Positions 63,175 through 63,523 of a stretch of DNA of 63,523 nt are shown in pieces; the first letter of the stretch is position 1; each line of letters starts with the position of its first letter. The DNA comes from Kitasatospora sp. DSM 101779 (lineage in GTDB: Bacteria; Actinomycetota; Actinomycetes; Streptomycetales; Streptomycetaceae): NCBI RefSeq assembly GCF_025655475.1, contig NZ_JAHTIK010000001.1:8019265-8082787 (forward strand), given 5' to 3'. The notes below the pieces were generated by a model, which saw nothing but the letters and a program-made list of their open reading frames with translations, did no database searches and was not told the origin of the DNA. Position numbers and translations under genes: made by a program.

Positions 63175-63523
63175 GCACCGACCAGGCGCCCCGCCCGGCC
63201 CGTCCGACCCCCGACCGGGCCGCCGCACGCACCCCCGCGGCAGTCGACCGGCCCGACCCGCGTACCCCCGCCACCGGCCCGTCCGCGCCCGGTGCCGCCC
63301 GCCCGTCCGCGCCAGGCGACTTCCGCGGCGCCGTCGAGGCCGCCGGCTTCGTCCTCGACACCCCCGTCACCGGCACGGCCGAGGCCGCCGCGCGGGTCCT
63401 CGCCCACTGGCAGGACGGCGCCGAACTGCACCGGCTGCCCGACGGCCGCTGGCTGCTCACCCTGGCCGCACCCGTCACCGTCCGCGCCGACCTGGCCCCC
63501 GGCCTGCCCGTGCGCCGCAGCGC
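63171..63523 (+). CDS. bpX6-like protein, cut by the window end
   Basis: GTG overlapping the previous stop (GTGA); 117 residues are visible and the frame runs off the window. A Pro/Ala-rich tail is followed by FRGAVEAAGFVLDTPVTGTA, AARVLAHWQDGAELHRLPDG and RWLLTLAAPVTVRADLAPGL, the N-terminal strand pattern I associate with bpX6 proteins. Fourth coupled gene of the MoxR operon. The product's full length and any effector domain lie outside the window. Confidence 0.75.
   Translation, partial: MSTDQAPRPARPTPDRAAARTPAAVDRPDPRTPATGPSAPGAARPSAPGDFRGAVEAAGFVLDTPVTGTAEAAARVLAHWQDGAELHRLPDGRWLLTLAAPVTVRADLAPGLPVRRS

Overview
The window is very GC-rich actinomycete DNA, by codon use and gene families most like Streptomyces or Kitasatospora. 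It carries no housekeeping operon, rRNA or convincing tRNA. It is instead a mosaic of regulators, secreted hydrolases, transporters, orphan tailoring enzymes and many broken genes. That pattern fits an accessory chromosome-arm region, although the species and arm location are inferences.

Left part (1-17.7 kb): mostly intact, ordinary genes. These are a zinc-finger protein, a LysR regulator divergent from an MFS exporter, an orphan macrolide-type glycosyltransferase, a MarR/VOC divergent pair around a clear palindrome, a TetR regulator with an FAD monooxygenase, a solute-binding lipoprotein, a Ser/Thr kinase with an extracytoplasmic ricin-like domain, ppnP, an ATP-grasp protein, and a second MarR gene divergent from two small membrane proteins. 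Strong hairpins separate several units.

Middle part (17.7-45 kb): secreted enzymes (S53 sedolisin, esterase, class C serine hydrolase, berberine-bridge-type FAD oxidase, two GH16 glucanases, a beta-helix protein) and an O-methyltransferase are interspersed with gene fragments. The fragments resemble an aldo/keto reductase, a helicase-associated domain, an SDR, a DUF4239 protein, a beta-helix enzyme, an IS5 transposase, a glucose-1-phosphate thymidylyltransferase and a PepSY-TM protein. An IS21-like transposase lies beside a cluster of short AATTCCCC-type repeats, and a second cluster lies about 8 kb downstream. The segment between them may have been assembled by transposition.

Right part (45-54 kb): an amidase divergent from a TetR regulator, cobalt transport genes cbtB-cbtA behind a recognisable cobalamin riboswitch, a Wzx-type flippase, a TIGR00027-type methyltransferase and a VioB/RebD-related ferritin-like protein.

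Right edge (54-63.5 kb): the most interesting area. A WD40 protein is divergent from a cytosolic-looking subtilase with an 87-residue partner. After a 65-bp tandem duplication comes a tightly overlapping operon of a MoxR AAA ATPase, a bpX5-like protein, a vWA-like/propeller protein and a bpX6-like protein cut by the window edge. This looks like a ternary MoxR/vWA/bpX conflict system. Assignments come from reading motifs and family memory; no searches were run.
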